Origin: Nocardioides terrae
GTDB taxonomy: Bacteria > Actinomycetota > Actinomycetes > Propionibacteriales > Nocardioidaceae
Assembly (NCBI RefSeq): GCF_900112345.1
Contig: NZ_FOLB01000004.1
Coordinates: forward strand, 248,001 to 312,000
Direction of reading: 5' to 3'
Length of the DNA stretch: 64,000 nucleotides
Part shown: positions 1 to 8,219 of the stretch, one piece after another
Position numbering within the stretch: position 1 is the first letter of the stretch
Layout of the letters: each line of letters starts with the position of its first letter
The notes under the pieces: model-generated
Told to the model about the DNA's origin: nothing
Databases searched by the model: none
Seen by the model: the letters and a program-made list of their open reading frames with translations, nothing else
Position numbers and translations under genes: made by a program

Positions 1-1
1 G

Positions 2-1234
2 GACTTCGAGGCCGCGGCCCGTCTGCGCGACGAGGAGAAGCAGCTCATCCTCAAGAAGTCCGAGCGCGAGAAGGCGTGGCGTGCCGGGGACATGGACGAG
101 GTCGCCGAGGTCGACGAGGAGCTCATCGCCGAGGTGCTCGCGGTGGCGACCGGCATCCCGATCGTCAAGCTCTCCGAGGAGGAGTCCACCCGCCTGCTCA
201 AGATGGAGGACGAGCTGCACAAGCGCGTCATCGGTCAGGACGAGGCGGTCAAGGCGCTCAGCCGCGCGATCCGTCGTACGCGTGCCGGCCTGAAGGACCC
301 GAAGCGTCCCGGTGGCTCGTTCATCTTCGCCGGCCCGTCCGGTGTCGGGAAGACGTGGCTCTCCAAGACGCTGGCGGAGTTCCTCTTCGGCGACGAGGAC
401 GCGCTCATCCAGCTCGACATGTCGGAGTTCAGCGAGAAGCACACCGTCTCGCGGCTGTTCGGCTCGCCTCCCGGCTACGTCGGCTACGAAGAGGGCGGCC
501 AGCTGACCGAGAAGGTGCGGCGCAAGCCGTTCTCGGTGGTGCTCTTCGACGAGGTCGAGAAGGCCCACCCGGACATCTTCAACAGCCTGCTGCAGATCCT
601 GGAGGAGGGTCGCCTGACCGACTCCCAGGGCCGCGTGGTGGACTTCAAGAACACCGTCATCATCATGACGACCAACCTCGGCACGCGGGACATCGCCAAG
701 TCCGTCCACCTCGGCTTCCAGCAGGCGGGCGACGCGGCGGGCTCCTACGAGCGGATGAAGTCGAAGGTGTCGGACGAGCTCAAGCAGCACTTCCGCCCGG
801 AGTTCCTCAACCGCGTCGACGAGATCATCGTCTTCCCGCCGCTGTCGCAGGAGCAGATCATCTCGATGGTCGACAACATGGTCGCGGCGGTCGAGGTCCG
901 GCTCAAGGACCGCGACATGAGCCTCGAGCTCACGACGGCGGCCAAGGAGCTGCTCGCCACGCGTGGCTTCGACCCCGTGCTCGGCGCGCGTCCGCTGCGG
1001 CGGACCGTCCAGCGCGAGATCGAGGACGTGCTCGCCGAGAAGATGCTCTACGGCGAGGTCGGCCCCGGCCAGATCGTGCTCGTGGGCGTCGAGGGCGAGG
1101 GCCCGTCGGCGAGCTTCACCTTCGAGGGGCAGAAGGTCGCGGCACTGCCCGACGCGCCGCCGCTCGAGGGCGCCTCGATCAGCGACCTCTCCGAGCTCGA
1201 CGACCTGGACACGCCTCCTTCCTCGGAGGAGTGA
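2..1234 (+). CDS. clpC: ATP-dependent Clp protease ATP-binding subunit ClpC, 3' part (5' end outside window)
   Basis: The reading frame is open from base 2, so this is the C-terminal 410 residues of a ClpC-type AAA+ unfoldase, which feeds substrates to ClpP in the cytoplasm. The fragment opens in the UVR-like linker (FEAAARLRDEEKQL). It then holds the complete second AAA+ module: Walker A GPSGVGKT near fragment residue 111, Walker B VVLFDEVEKAH near 180, and sensor-1 TTNLGTRD. The C-terminal small domain (RPLRRTVQREIEDVL) and an acidic tail ending PPSSEE follow. A strong hairpin lies just downstream, so the gene probably ends its transcript. ClpC is preferred over ClpB because of the UVR motif and the short middle region. 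The N-domain and first AAA+ module cannot be judged. Confidence 0.95.
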   Translation, partial: DFEAAARLRDEEKQLILKKSEREKAWRAGDMDEVAEVDEELIAEVLAVATGIPIVKLSEEESTRLLKMEDELHKRVIGQDEAVKALSRAIRRTRAGLKDPKRPGGSFIFAGPSGVGKTWLSKTLAEFLFGDEDALIQLDMSEFSEKHTVSRLFGSPPGYVGYEEGGQLTEKVRRKPFSVVLFDEVEKAHPDIFNSLLQILEEGRLTDSQGRVVDFKNTVIIMTTNLGTRDIAKSVHLGFQQAGDAAGSYERMKSKVSDELKQHFRPEFLNRVDEIIVFPPLSQEQIISMVDNMVAAVEVRLKDRDMSLELTTAAKELLATRGFDPVLGARPLRRTVQREIEDVLAEKMLYGEVGPGQIVLVGVEGEGPSASFTFEGQKVAALPDAPPLEGASISDLSELDDLDTPPSSEE

Positions 1235-1251
1235 CCCGCGCCTGAACGGAT

Positions 1252-1282
1252 CGCCCCGGACCCTTCCAATGGGTCCGGGGCG
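1252..1282. terminator. Bidirectional hairpin terminator between clpC and mutY
   Basis: A perfect 12-bp stem (CGCCCCGGACCC with its complement) closes a 7-nt loop, TTCCAAT. It lies 17 nt after the clpC stop and 22 nt before the convergent mutY stop. No long T-run follows, as is usual in high-GC actinobacteria. Confidence 0.8.
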
Positions 1283-1304
1283 GTCTGCATCTCTGCTGCG
1301 CGGA

Positions 1305-2171
1305 TCAGCCGGGGAGGGCGAAGGAGTCGGGGCCGACCTGGGTCGCCAGCCCGTCGTCGACGAGGCCTCGCAGAGCGCGGTCGCGCTGGTCGGGCTTGTC
1401 CCAGACCGCCTCGAGCGCGCTGCGGTGCACCGGGCCGTCCGCGTCGCGCAGGACGGCAAGAAGGCGCCCGCGGCACTGGCGATCGGTGCCGGCCCAGGTC
1501 TGCACCTTCCGCTCGGGGCCCGCGTACGTCGGCCGGCCGGCTGTCCGCCACGCGCAGAGGTGTGCCACCGGGCAGGCGTCGCAGCGTGGCGCGACCGCCG
1601 TGCACACCAGGGCGCCGAGCTCCATGACGGCCACCGACCAGACCGCGGCGGAGTCATCGTGGGGGAGCACCGACGCGGCGAGCGCCCGCTCGGCCTTGGT
1701 GACGCCCGGCGCTGGGAACTCGTGTCCGGCCAGCAGCCGGGCGAAGACCCGTCGGACGTTGGTGTCGAGCACGACGTGGCGCCGGCCGAAGCCGAACGAC
1801 GCCACAGCGGCGGCGGTGTAGTCGCCGACTCCGGGAAGCGCCAGCAGGTCGTCGTACTCGTCGGGGACGGCGCCGTCGTGCTGCTCCACGATCGCGGCGG
1901 CGGCCGCGTGCAGGCGCAGGGCCCGGCGCGGGTAGCCCAGCCGGCCCCAGGCCCGGACGGCCTCACCGCTCGGCTCGGCGGCCAGCGCGGCGGGTGTCGG
2001 CCAGCGCGTCATCCACGCCTTCCACATCGGCAGCACCCGGACGACAGGGGTCTGCTGCAGCATGAACTCGCTGACCATCACGCCCCACGGGGTCGCCTCC
2101 GGGCGGCGCCAGGGGAGGTCGCGCTGGTGGGCGTCGTACCAGCCCAGGATCGCCTCGTGAAGATCGCTCAT
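1305..2171 (-). CDS. mutY: A/G-specific adenine DNA glycosylase MutY
   Basis: This 288-aa base-excision repair glycosylase removes adenine mispaired with 8-oxoguanine. The catalytic Glu35 lies in SEFMLQQTPV. The helix-hairpin-helix LPGVGDYTA is at about 112-120, and the catalytic Asp136 is in LDTNVRR. The [4Fe-4S] cysteines are 190, 197, 200 and 206, in the family spacing C-x6-C-x2-C-x5-C. The C-terminal MutT-like 8-oxoG recognition domain is shorter than in E. coli, as expected for actinobacterial forms. An in-frame ATG 60 nt upstream exists, but the protein starting MSDLHEAILGWYD matches the family's N-terminus. The gene converges on clpC with a terminator between. Confidence 0.95.
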   Translation of the reverse strand: MSDLHEAILGWYDAHQRDLPWRRPEATPWGVMVSEFMLQQTPVVRVLPMWKAWMTRWPTPAALAAEPSGEAVRAWGRLGYPRRALRLHAAAAAIVEQHDGAVPDEYDDLLALPGVGDYTAAAVASFGFGRRHVVLDTNVRRVFARLLAGHEFPAPGVTKAERALAASVLPHDDSAAVWSVAVMELGALVCTAVAPRCDACPVAHLCAWRTAGRPTYAGPERKVQTWAGTDRQCRGRLLAVLRDADGPVHRSALEAVWDKPDQRDRALRGLVDDGLATQVGPDSFALPG

Positions 2172-2238
2172 CCCGGGTGATTGTGCCTCGCCGGGCGCGG
2201 GCTCGGAGTGGCACCCCGGCTTCGCGGACACCCGCGCC

Positions 2239-2244
2239 TAACCT
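2239..2244 (+). promoter_or_regulatory. Probable -10 box for a leaderless transcript of the 2252 gene
   Basis: TAACCT is followed by 7 nt and then the ATG at 2252. No Shine-Dalgarno sequence is present, so transcription probably starts at the start codon. Confidence 0.5.
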
Positions 2245-2251
2245 GTGGCGC

Positions 2252-3097
2252 ATGACGTCGCTGACCCGTGGAACCCTGCCGCCGGGGGTGTACTGGCGGC
2301 GTCGGCTCGCGGTGGTGACCATCGTCCTGCTGCTGGTCGTCGGCGTCTCCCGGATGTTCGGGGGCGGCGGTGACTCCGGTGACTCCGGCGACAAGGCGGC
2401 CACGGTCTCCGCCCCGTCGTCGGCGACGGGCTCACCGACCCCGTCGACCGCGCCGTCGCCCGGCGCCGGTGCGACGAGCCCGGCCGCGCCGCCGGCCACG
2501 GTCGCGACCACGCCGGCCGTCACCACCCCTCCCGCGCCGCCGCCGCTCCCCGAGCCGACCGGACGCTGCTCCGACGACGACGTGGTCGTGACCCCGTCGG
2601 TGACCGACGCGCAGGCGACCCGGACCGTGCTGGTCCACCTGACCCTGCGCACCCTGGTCACGACCGCGTGCACCTGGCACACCAGCGCGCGCACACTGCA
2701 GGTCAAGATCACCTCCGGGTCCGACCGGATCTGGTCGACGATCGACTGCCCGCACTCCATCCCCAGCCAGGACGTCGTGGTCCGGCGCGACACGGATGCG
2801 GTGGTCAACGTCGGCTGGAGCTCGCGGCGCTCGGACGAGAGCTGCTCGAGCCACACCAAGTGGGCGATGCCGGGCTTCTACCACGTGGCCGTCGCAGCGC
2901 TCGGCGGTGAGCCGCAGGACGTCCAGTTCAAGCTGGTCCCGCCGCGCCCGCTCCCCAAGCCGGCGCCGACCGCCACTCCGCCGGCCGCGCCGACCTCGGC
3001 GCCCACCGCCGGACCCACCGCTGCGTCGACCGCCGGGCCGCGGCACGAGCCGCAGGGCACGCCGAAGAAGAAGCGGAAGCACCGACTCGTCGACTGA
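2252..3097 (+). CDS. Membrane-anchored hypothetical protein with Pro/Thr-rich linker
   Basis: This 281-aa protein was not recognised as a named family. A basic N-terminus and one hydrophobic segment (about residues 18-36, LAVVTIVLLLVVGVSRMF) predict an N-in signal anchor. About 55 residues rich in Ser/Thr/Pro/Ala/Gly follow. A compact domain with four cysteines comes next (GRCSDDD, TACTW, IDCPHS, ESCSSH) and looks like a small extracytoplasmic beta-sandwich. A second Pro/Ala/Thr tail ends in a Lys/Arg cluster. The start was chosen because ATG 2252 precedes the hydrophobic segment and has a -10 box 7 nt upstream. It diverges from mutY. The function is unknown; a cell-envelope role is inferred only from topology. 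Confidence 0.75.
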   Translation: MTSLTRGTLPPGVYWRRRLAVVTIVLLLVVGVSRMFGGGGDSGDSGDKAATVSAPSSATGSPTPSTAPSPGAGATSPAAPPATVATTPAVTTPPAPPPLPEPTGRCSDDDVVVTPSVTDAQATRTVLVHLTLRTLVTTACTWHTSARTLQVKITSGSDRIWSTIDCPHSIPSQDVVVRRDTDAVVNVGWSSRRSDESCSSHTKWAMPGFYHVAVAALGGEPQDVQFKLVPPRPLPKPAPTATPPAAPTSAPTAGPTAASTAGPRHEPQGTPKKKRKHRLVD

Positions 3098-3139
3098 GTC
3101 ACTTCTCGAGCGGCGACGGGGCAACCCTTCGGCCGAGTC

Positions 3140-3555
3140 GAACGGTTGATGCGTCACCGGCCCAGTGAGTCGCTCGGAAAAACAGATGACTTGGTCGGTC
3201 CAGGGGGCCGCCTGAGGCCGACCAACCCATCTGTTTTCGATCAAGTCGCGCCGCTCGACCCGATCGGCGCCGCTTCCCAGATCGTCCTGCCCGCAGCTCC
3301 GTTCACCGGCCTGGCGGGGTCGGTCGGGAAAACAGATGACTTCGCCGGCCTCTGGGGCTGCCTGAGGCCGACGAACCCATCTGTTTTCCAGTCACGCGGC
3401 GACGCGCGACTCGGTCGGCGGCAGCCTCAGTGATCGCCCCTGCTTGCGGCTCTCTTCACCGGGCTGATGGGGTCGGTCGAGAAAACAGATGACTTGGTCG
3501 GCCCCTGGGGCCGCCTGAGGCCGACCAACCCATCTGTTTTCGATCAAGTCGCAAC
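3140..3555. repeat. Tandem array of three about 150-bp units, each with a long AAAACAGATG...CATCTGTTTT hairpin
   Basis: Three hairpins occur at 3179-3237, 3329-3387 and 3482-3540, spaced 150 and 153 bp. Each has an outer 10-bp arm (AAAACAGATG / CATCTGTTTT) and a 2-nt internal loop. An inner 8-bp arm follows (TTGGTCGG / CCGACCAA in units 1 and 3; TTCGCCGG / CCGACGAA in unit 2), and a GC-rich head contains CCTGAGG. Unit 2 swaps a G-C pair for C-G within the inner arm, so pairing is kept there. The sequence before each unit is also related (TTCACCGG...GGGGTCGGTCG). The array lies between two convergent genes, and each unit resembles a bidirectional terminator or a REP-type palindrome. The reading frame through units 1 and 2 is not considered a gene. 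Confidence 0.85.
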
Positions 3556-3628
3556 TCGCACCTGACTTCCGCGCCCGACTCGACCCGGCAGGCGAGGACG
3601 CTGACGCGCTCGCTCGCCCCAGGACTCG

Positions 3629-3690
3629 AGTTTCGATACGGCCGGTCGGGACTTCGTTCCCCAGTCGCGCGCTACTCGACCTGGTCGGCC
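3629..3690. repeat. Degenerate copy of the TCTCGATACG...CTACTCGACCAG REP family
   Basis: GTTTCGATACGG at the left and CGCTACTCGACC at the right match the ends of the repeat found near-perfectly at 27929-28090. The middle has diverged. The copy lies just before the disA stop codon in the same gap as the hairpin array. Confidence 0.55.
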
Positions 3691-3726
3691 GACGCTGCCC
3701 TGCTCGTTCCTCGCCGTGCAGTTGGC

Positions 3727-4809
3727 CTAGACATACCGCTCGAGGATCGTCGACTCGGCCAGCCGGGAGAGCCCCTCGCGCACGGAGCGGGCGCGCAGCT
3801 CGCCGACGCCGTCGACCGCCTGGAGGTCGTCGATGCCGGCCGAGAGGAGCTTCTGCAGGGTGCCGAAGTGGTCGACGAGCCGGTCGACCACGCTCACCGG
3901 GAGTCTCGGGACCTTGGCGAGCAGCCGGTAGCCGCGCGGCGTCACGGCGCCGTCGAGGTGCTCGCCGTTGCCGAGCCCCAGCACCCGGGCGGTGGCCGCG
4001 GGGTCGACCAGCTCGGTCGCCGACAGGGCCTCCAGCTGCGCGAGGAGCTCCTCGGGGCTCTTCGAGCGGCGGCTGCGCGGCAGGTAGTCGCGGATCACCA
4101 GCTCCCGCTCGGTGTCCACACCGGTGACGAGCTCCTCGAGCTGGAGGGCGAGCAGTCGGCCATCGGTGCCGAGCTCGACGATGTAGTCCTCGATCTCGCG
4201 GGCGATGCGGGTCACCATCTCGAGGCGCTGCGCCACCACGGCGACGTCTCGCACGGTCACGAGGTCCTCGATCTCGAGGGCGGACAGCGTCGAGGCGACC
4301 TCGTCGAGCCGCATCTTGTAGCGCTCGAGCGTCGCGAGCGCCTGGTTGGCCCGCGACAGGATCTGGCCGGTGTCCTCCAGGACGTGCCGGGTCTCGCCGA
4401 CGTAGGCGGCGATGATCTGCATCGACTGCGACACCGAGATGACGGGGAAGCCCGTCTGCCGGGCGGCACGGTCGGCGGTGCGGTGGCGCGTGCCGGTCTC
4501 GTTGGACGGGAGGGTGTGGTCGGGCATCAGATGCACGGCGGCCCGCAGGATCCGGCTGATGCTGGAGTCGACGATGATCGCGCCGTCCATCTTCGCCAGC
4601 TCGCGCAGGCCGGTCGAGGTGAACGGCACGTCGAGCTGGAAGCCGCCGGTCGAGATCGAGTCGACGGTCTTGTCGTAGCCGAGGACGATCAGCGCGCCGG
4701 TCCGGCCGCGCAGGATGCGCTCCAGGCCGTCACGTAGCGCGGTTCCGGGAGCGATCCGGGCGAGGGTCTCGCGAAGCTGGAGGGTGTCCTCGGGGCGGTC
4801 TTGGGCCAA
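3727..4809 (-). CDS. disA: DNA integrity scanning diadenylate cyclase DisA
   Basis: This 360-aa enzyme makes cyclic di-AMP from two ATP and scans DNA for branched structures. The DAC domain carries DGA at 75-77 (MDGAIIVD) and the GTRHRTADR motif near 106-114. These motifs hold the metal-binding and nucleotide residues. A long helical linker (about 150-300) leads to a C-terminal RuvA-like HhH domain (VDGVGELRARSVREGLSRLAE). The start is TTG at 4809, with a purine-rich GGGGGAAGG upstream and a possible -10 (TAGACT) at 4843-4848. It is followed in the same direction by radA across 70 nt, a common disA-radA pairing. No c-di-AMP phosphodiesterase was recognised in the window. Confidence 0.95.
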   Translation of the reverse strand: MAQDRPEDTLQLRETLARIAPGTALRDGLERILRGRTGALIVLGYDKTVDSISTGGFQLDVPFTSTGLRELAKMDGAIIVDSSISRILRAAVHLMPDHTLPSNETGTRHRTADRAARQTGFPVISVSQSMQIIAAYVGETRHVLEDTGQILSRANQALATLERYKMRLDEVASTLSALEIEDLVTVRDVAVVAQRLEMVTRIAREIEDYIVELGTDGRLLALQLEELVTGVDTERELVIRDYLPRSRRSKSPEELLAQLEALSATELVDPAATARVLGLGNGEHLDGAVTPRGYRLLAKVPRLPVSVVDRLVDHFGTLQKLLSAGIDDLQAVDGVGELRARSVREGLSRLAESTILERYV

Positions 4810-4879
4810 CGCCCTTCCCCCTTCTCGTACGACGGTTCGCGAAGTCTATCGGTCGGCGGCGCCCCGCCCGGCCGGCCGC

Positions 4880-6310
4880 TCAGAACCCGGGGTCCTCCTT
4901 GCGCAGGTGGGACTCGCGCACCGGCGTGGTCAGCCGGAGGAACTCCAGCGTCGACCGCACGTCGCTGAGCTCGAAGACGCGCATGCCGTCGACGCGCCGC
5001 TCGCGGGGCAACCGGGACCGCTCGCCGGGCTCGGCCGGCACGACGGCGACGGAGAAGCCGAGCCGGGCCGCCTCGGCCAGCCGCTGGGGCAGGTCGCGCA
5101 CGCGCCGCAGCTCGCCGGCCAGGCCGATCTCGCCCATCGCCACGACGCCCGGCGGCGTCGGGTCACCGGTCGTGGCCGAGGCGAGCGCGACCGCGACGGC
5201 GAGGTCGCTGGCCGGCTCGGAGAGGCGGGCGCCGCCGACGGTGGAGGCGAAGATGTCGCGCACCGCCAAGCCGTAGCCGCAGTGTCGCTGCAGCACCGCC
5301 AGCACCATCGCGACCCGCGACCCGTCGAGCCCGGAGGTCGTCCGGCGCGGCCTGTCGAGCGCCGACGGAGTGACCAACGCCTGGACCTCGGCGAGCATCG
5401 GGCGGCGCCCCTCCATCGTGACCGCGACGCACGTCCCCGAGACGGGCTGCTGGTGGCGCTCGACGAAGAGCCCGGTCGGGTCGGTGACCGCGGTGATGCC
5501 GTCGGAGGAGAGGTCGAAGCAGCCGACCTCGTCGACCGGGCCGAAGCGGTTCTTCATCGCCCGCACCATGCGGAAACGGGAGTTGCGGTCGCCCTCGAAG
5601 TGGAGCACGACGTCGACCAGGTGCTCGAGCACACGCGGCCCGGCAATCGTCCCGTCCTTGGTCACGTGGCCGATCAGCACGGTGGTGATGTTGCGGGTCT
5701 TCGCGGTCCGCACCAGCGCGGCGGCGACCTCCTTGACCTGGGACACACCACCGGGGACGCCGTCCACACCGGCGGCGCCGATCGTCTGGACCGAGTCGAC
5801 GACGAGCAGGGCGGGCTTGGCGTCCTCGATGTGGGTGAGTACGGCGCCCAGGTCGGTCTCGGCCGCGAGGTAGAGCTCCGGTTGCACGGCGCCGGTCCGG
5901 TCGGCGCGCAGCCGCACCTGCGAGGCCGACTCCTCGCCGGAGACGTAGAGGGCGCGCCGCTGGTAGCGCGCGGTCTGGGCGGCCACCTCCAGCAGCAGCG
6001 TCGACTTGCCCACGCCGGGCTCTCCGGCGAGCAGGATGACCGCGCCGGGAACGAGCCCGCCGCCGAGCACCCGGTCGAGCTCGGGCACCCCCGACGAGCG
6101 GTAGGTGGACTCCTCCACGGACACCTCGCCGATGGGGACCGCCTTGGTCGAGACCGGCGTGGCCGGCGTCCGGCCCACGGGCGCTGCGGCGACCTCCGCG
6201 ACCGAGCCCCAGGCCTGGCACTCGCCGCACCTGCCCACCCACTTCACGGCCTCCCAACCGCACTCGGAGCAGCGGAAGGCGGGGCGCGGCTTCGGGGCGG
6301 CTTTCGACAT
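4880..6310 (-). CDS. radA: DNA repair protein RadA (Sms)
   Basis: RadA is a 476-aa RecA-like ATPase that drives branch migration and processes recombination intermediates. It has an N-terminal zinc finger with Cys 14, 17, 28 and 31 and a Walker A GEPGVGKST at 96-104. The RadA signature KNRFG is in MKNRFGPVDEVGCF, and a C-terminal Lon-type protease-like domain with DNA-binding role contains GGARLSEPASDLAVA. The Met chosen (MSKAAPKPRP) sits 10 residues inside a longer open frame. It is supported by the immediately following zinc finger and by a TAGCGT box 7 nt upstream. The genes disA and radA run in the same direction. Confidence 0.96.
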   Translation of the reverse strand: MSKAAPKPRPAFRCSECGWEAVKWVGRCGECQAWGSVAEVAAAPVGRTPATPVSTKAVPIGEVSVEESTYRSSGVPELDRVLGGGLVPGAVILLAGEPGVGKSTLLLEVAAQTARYQRRALYVSGEESASQVRLRADRTGAVQPELYLAAETDLGAVLTHIEDAKPALLVVDSVQTIGAAGVDGVPGGVSQVKEVAAALVRTAKTRNITTVLIGHVTKDGTIAGPRVLEHLVDVVLHFEGDRNSRFRMVRAMKNRFGPVDEVGCFDLSSDGITAVTDPTGLFVERHQQPVSGTCVAVTMEGRRPMLAEVQALVTPSALDRPRRTTSGLDGSRVAMVLAVLQRHCGYGLAVRDIFASTVGGARLSEPASDLAVAVALASATTGDPTPPGVVAMGEIGLAGELRRVRDLPQRLAEAARLGFSVAVVPAEPGERSRLPRERRVDGMRVFELSDVRSTLEFLRLTTPVRESHLRKEDPGF

Positions 6311-6317
6311 GGGGAGG

Positions 6318-6323
6318 ACGCTA
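6318..6323 (-). promoter_or_regulatory. Probable -10 box of leaderless radA
   Basis: On the minus strand TAGCGT is followed by 7 nt (CCTCCCC) and the ATG of radA at 6310. Confidence 0.5.
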
Positions 6324-6367
6324 GGCGAAAGCACCGACATCGCTGCGAAAGCGCGCGAGCGATCTCC

Positions 6368-6373
6368 TATGCT
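6368..6373 (+). promoter_or_regulatory. Probable -10 box of the LacI-type regulator gene
   Basis: TATGCT is followed by 6 nt and GTG 6380. The upstream stretch 6326-6350 carries GCGAAAGC twice in direct repeat, and the second copy runs into GCGCGC. These could be half-sites for the LacI-type product, but this is only a suggestion. Confidence 0.45.
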
Positions 6374-6379
6374 GTCCGA

Positions 6380-7450
6380 GTGTTGGAACGATCAAGGCAG
6401 GATGCCGGCCGACGGACGCGGTTCCCCGTGTCGGCGCCGACGCTCGCCGACGTCGCCGAGCTCGCCGGAGTCTCGCGCCAGACCGTCTCCAACGCGGTGA
6501 ACAACCCCGACCTGCTCCGGGCCGACACCCTGGCGCGTGTCCAGCAGGCGATCGACGAGCTGGGCTACAAGCCCAACCGCGCCGCTCGCAACCTCCGCAC
6601 CCGCGCGTCCCACCTCATCGGCCTGCGGATCACGCCGGTCCAGGAGGGCACGGCGAGCGTGGTGATGGACCGCTTCGTGCACTCGCTCGTCGAGAAGAGC
6701 GGCGAGGCCGGCTACCACGTCCTGCTCTTCACCGACGCCCTGGAGGACGACCCGCTCACGGGTTATGACGAGCTGCTCCGCTCCACGGCGGTGGACGCCT
6801 TCGTCGTCACCGACACCTATCTCGGTGAGGGGCAGGCCGCCTGGCTGCGCGAGCGACGGGCGCCGTTCGTCTCCTTCGGGCGCCCGTGGGACGACGACAA
6901 CGCCCGCCACCCCTGGGTCGACATCGACGGCGCCGCGGGCACCGAGCTGGCCACCCGCCACCTGATCGAGAAGGGGCACGACCGGATCGCCTGGATCGGC
7001 TGGAAGAAGGACTCGGTCCTCGGCGAGGAGCGCCGCTCCGGCTGGCTGCGGGCCATGCACGAGGCGGGTCTGCCCACCACCGGGCTCGCCTCGCGCGTCG
7101 AGGACGCGGTCAACTCCGGCTGCAGCGCCGCCCGGGTGATGCTCGCCGAGGCGGGGCCGACGGCCTTCGTCTGCGCCTCCGACACCCTGGCGATCGGCGT
7201 CATGCACACCCTCGCCGAGCGGGGGCTCCAGGCGGGCGACGACGTCGCCGTGGTCGGGTTCGACGACAGCCAGGTCGCGCAGACGGTGTGGCCGGGCCTG
7301 ACCAGCGTCAGGCAGCCGCTCGAGGAGGCCGCCGTCGAGCTGGTCAAGGCCCTCGAGGGCCTGCTGGCCACGCCCTCCCAGGTCGGACCGGGCGTCATGC
7401 TCACGCCGACGCTCGAGGTCCGCGGCACGAGCGGGCCGGACCGCCGCTGA
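6380..7450 (+). CDS. LacI-family transcriptional regulator
   Basis: This is a 356-aa sugar-type repressor. The N-terminal HTH plus hinge helix is TLADVAELAGVSRQTVSNAVN, followed by LGYKPNRAARNLRTRAS. A periplasmic-binding-protein-like effector domain contains HLIEKGHDRIAWIGW, FVCASDTLAIGVMHTL and DVAVVGFDDSQVAQ. The usual length is about 330-350. GTG 6380 was chosen because it has a -10 box at leaderless distance. GTG 6428 gives a more typical N-terminus immediately before the HTH and is a real alternative. It is divergent from radA. No sugar transport or catabolic genes lie beside it, so the regulon and ligand cannot be guessed. Confidence 0.9.
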   Translation: MLERSRQDAGRRTRFPVSAPTLADVAELAGVSRQTVSNAVNNPDLLRADTLARVQQAIDELGYKPNRAARNLRTRASHLIGLRITPVQEGTASVVMDRFVHSLVEKSGEAGYHVLLFTDALEDDPLTGYDELLRSTAVDAFVVTDTYLGEGQAAWLRERRAPFVSFGRPWDDDNARHPWVDIDGAAGTELATRHLIEKGHDRIAWIGWKKDSVLGEERRSGWLRAMHEAGLPTTGLASRVEDAVNSGCSAARVMLAEAGPTAFVCASDTLAIGVMHTLAERGLQAGDDVAVVGFDDSQVAQTVWPGLTSVRQPLEEAAVELVKALEGLLATPSQVGPGVMLTPTLEVRGTSGPDRR

Positions 7451-7477
7451 CGGCTCCGAGGCGCCCGCGGAGCGGGC

Positions 7478-8176
7478 TCAGAACCGCTTCCACCAGAGGT
7501 TGACGGCGTAGTCGACGTCGAGGCCGGTGTGGGAGGCGAGCACCGCCTCGGCGACCTCGGGCGCGAACTCGATGCGCACCACCGCCTCGAGGTCGGCCCG
7601 CGAGGCGAACGACCACCCCATCTCGGCGGGCACCCGCGTCCAGCCGTGGGTGGACCAGAACCGCTCGACGGCGTCCGGGTCCACGCTCGGGTAGCCGCGC
7701 CGGAACCACGCGCCGAACGTCGACCGGCTGGCGTCGTTGTCGATGACGAGCGCGGTCCCTCCCCGGCGTACGACCCGGGTGAGCTCGGCGAGGCCCGGCT
7801 CGGAGCCGGGTCCGAAGAAGTAGGCCCAGCGCACGTGCACCACGTCGACGGACGCGGGCGGCAGCGGGATGTCCTGCGCCACGCCGACCACCACCGACAC
7901 GTTCCCGACCCGGCGGGTACGCCGACGGGCGAGCGCGGCGAGCGAGGGGTGCGGCTCGACGCCGGTCACCGTGCGGGCGGTCTGGGCGAACCGCGGCAGG
8001 TGGAAGCCGGTGCCGCAGCCGAGGTCCAGGACGTCACGCCCCGACCAGTCGACCACGGACTCCATCGCTCGCCAGAGTGCCCCGGTGGGGTCGGCGGCCC
8101 GGTTCTCGAGCTCGTAGGTGGCGGTGTGGTTCCAGATGTTGGGGCTGGGGACCGCGCCCGAGGGCAGGGATGTCAT
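7478..8176 (-). CDS. Class I SAM-dependent methyltransferase
   Basis: This is a 232-aa protein of the Methyltransf_11/25 type. The glycine-rich SAM loop is VLDLGCGTGFHLPRF near residues 50-65. It is followed by VTGVEPHPSL (acidic ribose contact region) and a later motif with VDVVHVRWAYFFGPG. The substrate cannot be inferred. The ATG at 8176 lies inside the left arm of a palindrome (8168-8215), so the repeat may have supplied or altered the start region. A longer open frame upstream lacks family-like sequence. It converges with the LacI gene across 27 nt. Confidence 0.85.
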   Translation of the reverse strand: MTSLPSGAVPSPNIWNHTATYELENRAADPTGALWRAMESVVDWSGRDVLDLGCGTGFHLPRFAQTARTVTGVEPHPSLAALARRRTRRVGNVSVVVGVAQDIPLPPASVDVVHVRWAYFFGPGSEPGLAELTRVVRRGGTALVIDNDASRSTFGAWFRRGYPSVDPDAVERFWSTHGWTRVPAEMGWSFASRADLEAVVRIEFAPEVAEAVLASHTGLDVDYAVNLWWKRF

Positions 8177-8215
8177 GCGGCCTGGTCGCTCGGGCCGCCG
8201 GATCGCATGACGTCC
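8168..8215. repeat. Palindromic repeat with arms GGAyGTCATGCG / CGCATGACGTCC
   Basis: Twelve-base arms at 8168-8179 and 8204-8215 pair with one mismatch around a 24-nt loop. The same arm sequence, as GGACGTCATACGA and its complement, forms a perfect hairpin at 29108-29155. This suggests a dispersed REP-like family. The left arm contains the methyltransferase start codon. Confidence 0.65.
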
Positions 8216-8219
8216 TGGC

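Noticed and set aside
3059..3097. C-terminal PKKKRK resembling a eukaryotic nuclear localisation signal in the 2252 gene product
   Set aside because: A short basic run in a predicted extracytoplasmic tail of a bacterial protein is most likely coincidental.
3146..3433. A 95-codon frame through the hairpin array with repeating GKTDD..RPTNPSVF
   Set aside because: It exists because the first two repeat units are 150 bp (a multiple of three) apart. There is no ribosome binding site or family similarity, and it stops before the third unit.
4715..6379. Long plus-strand frame continuing upstream of the LacI-type regulator
   Set aside because: It runs antisense through disA and radA and is low-complexity Arg/Gly/Ala translation typical of high-GC shadows. 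The HTH begins only after 6380.
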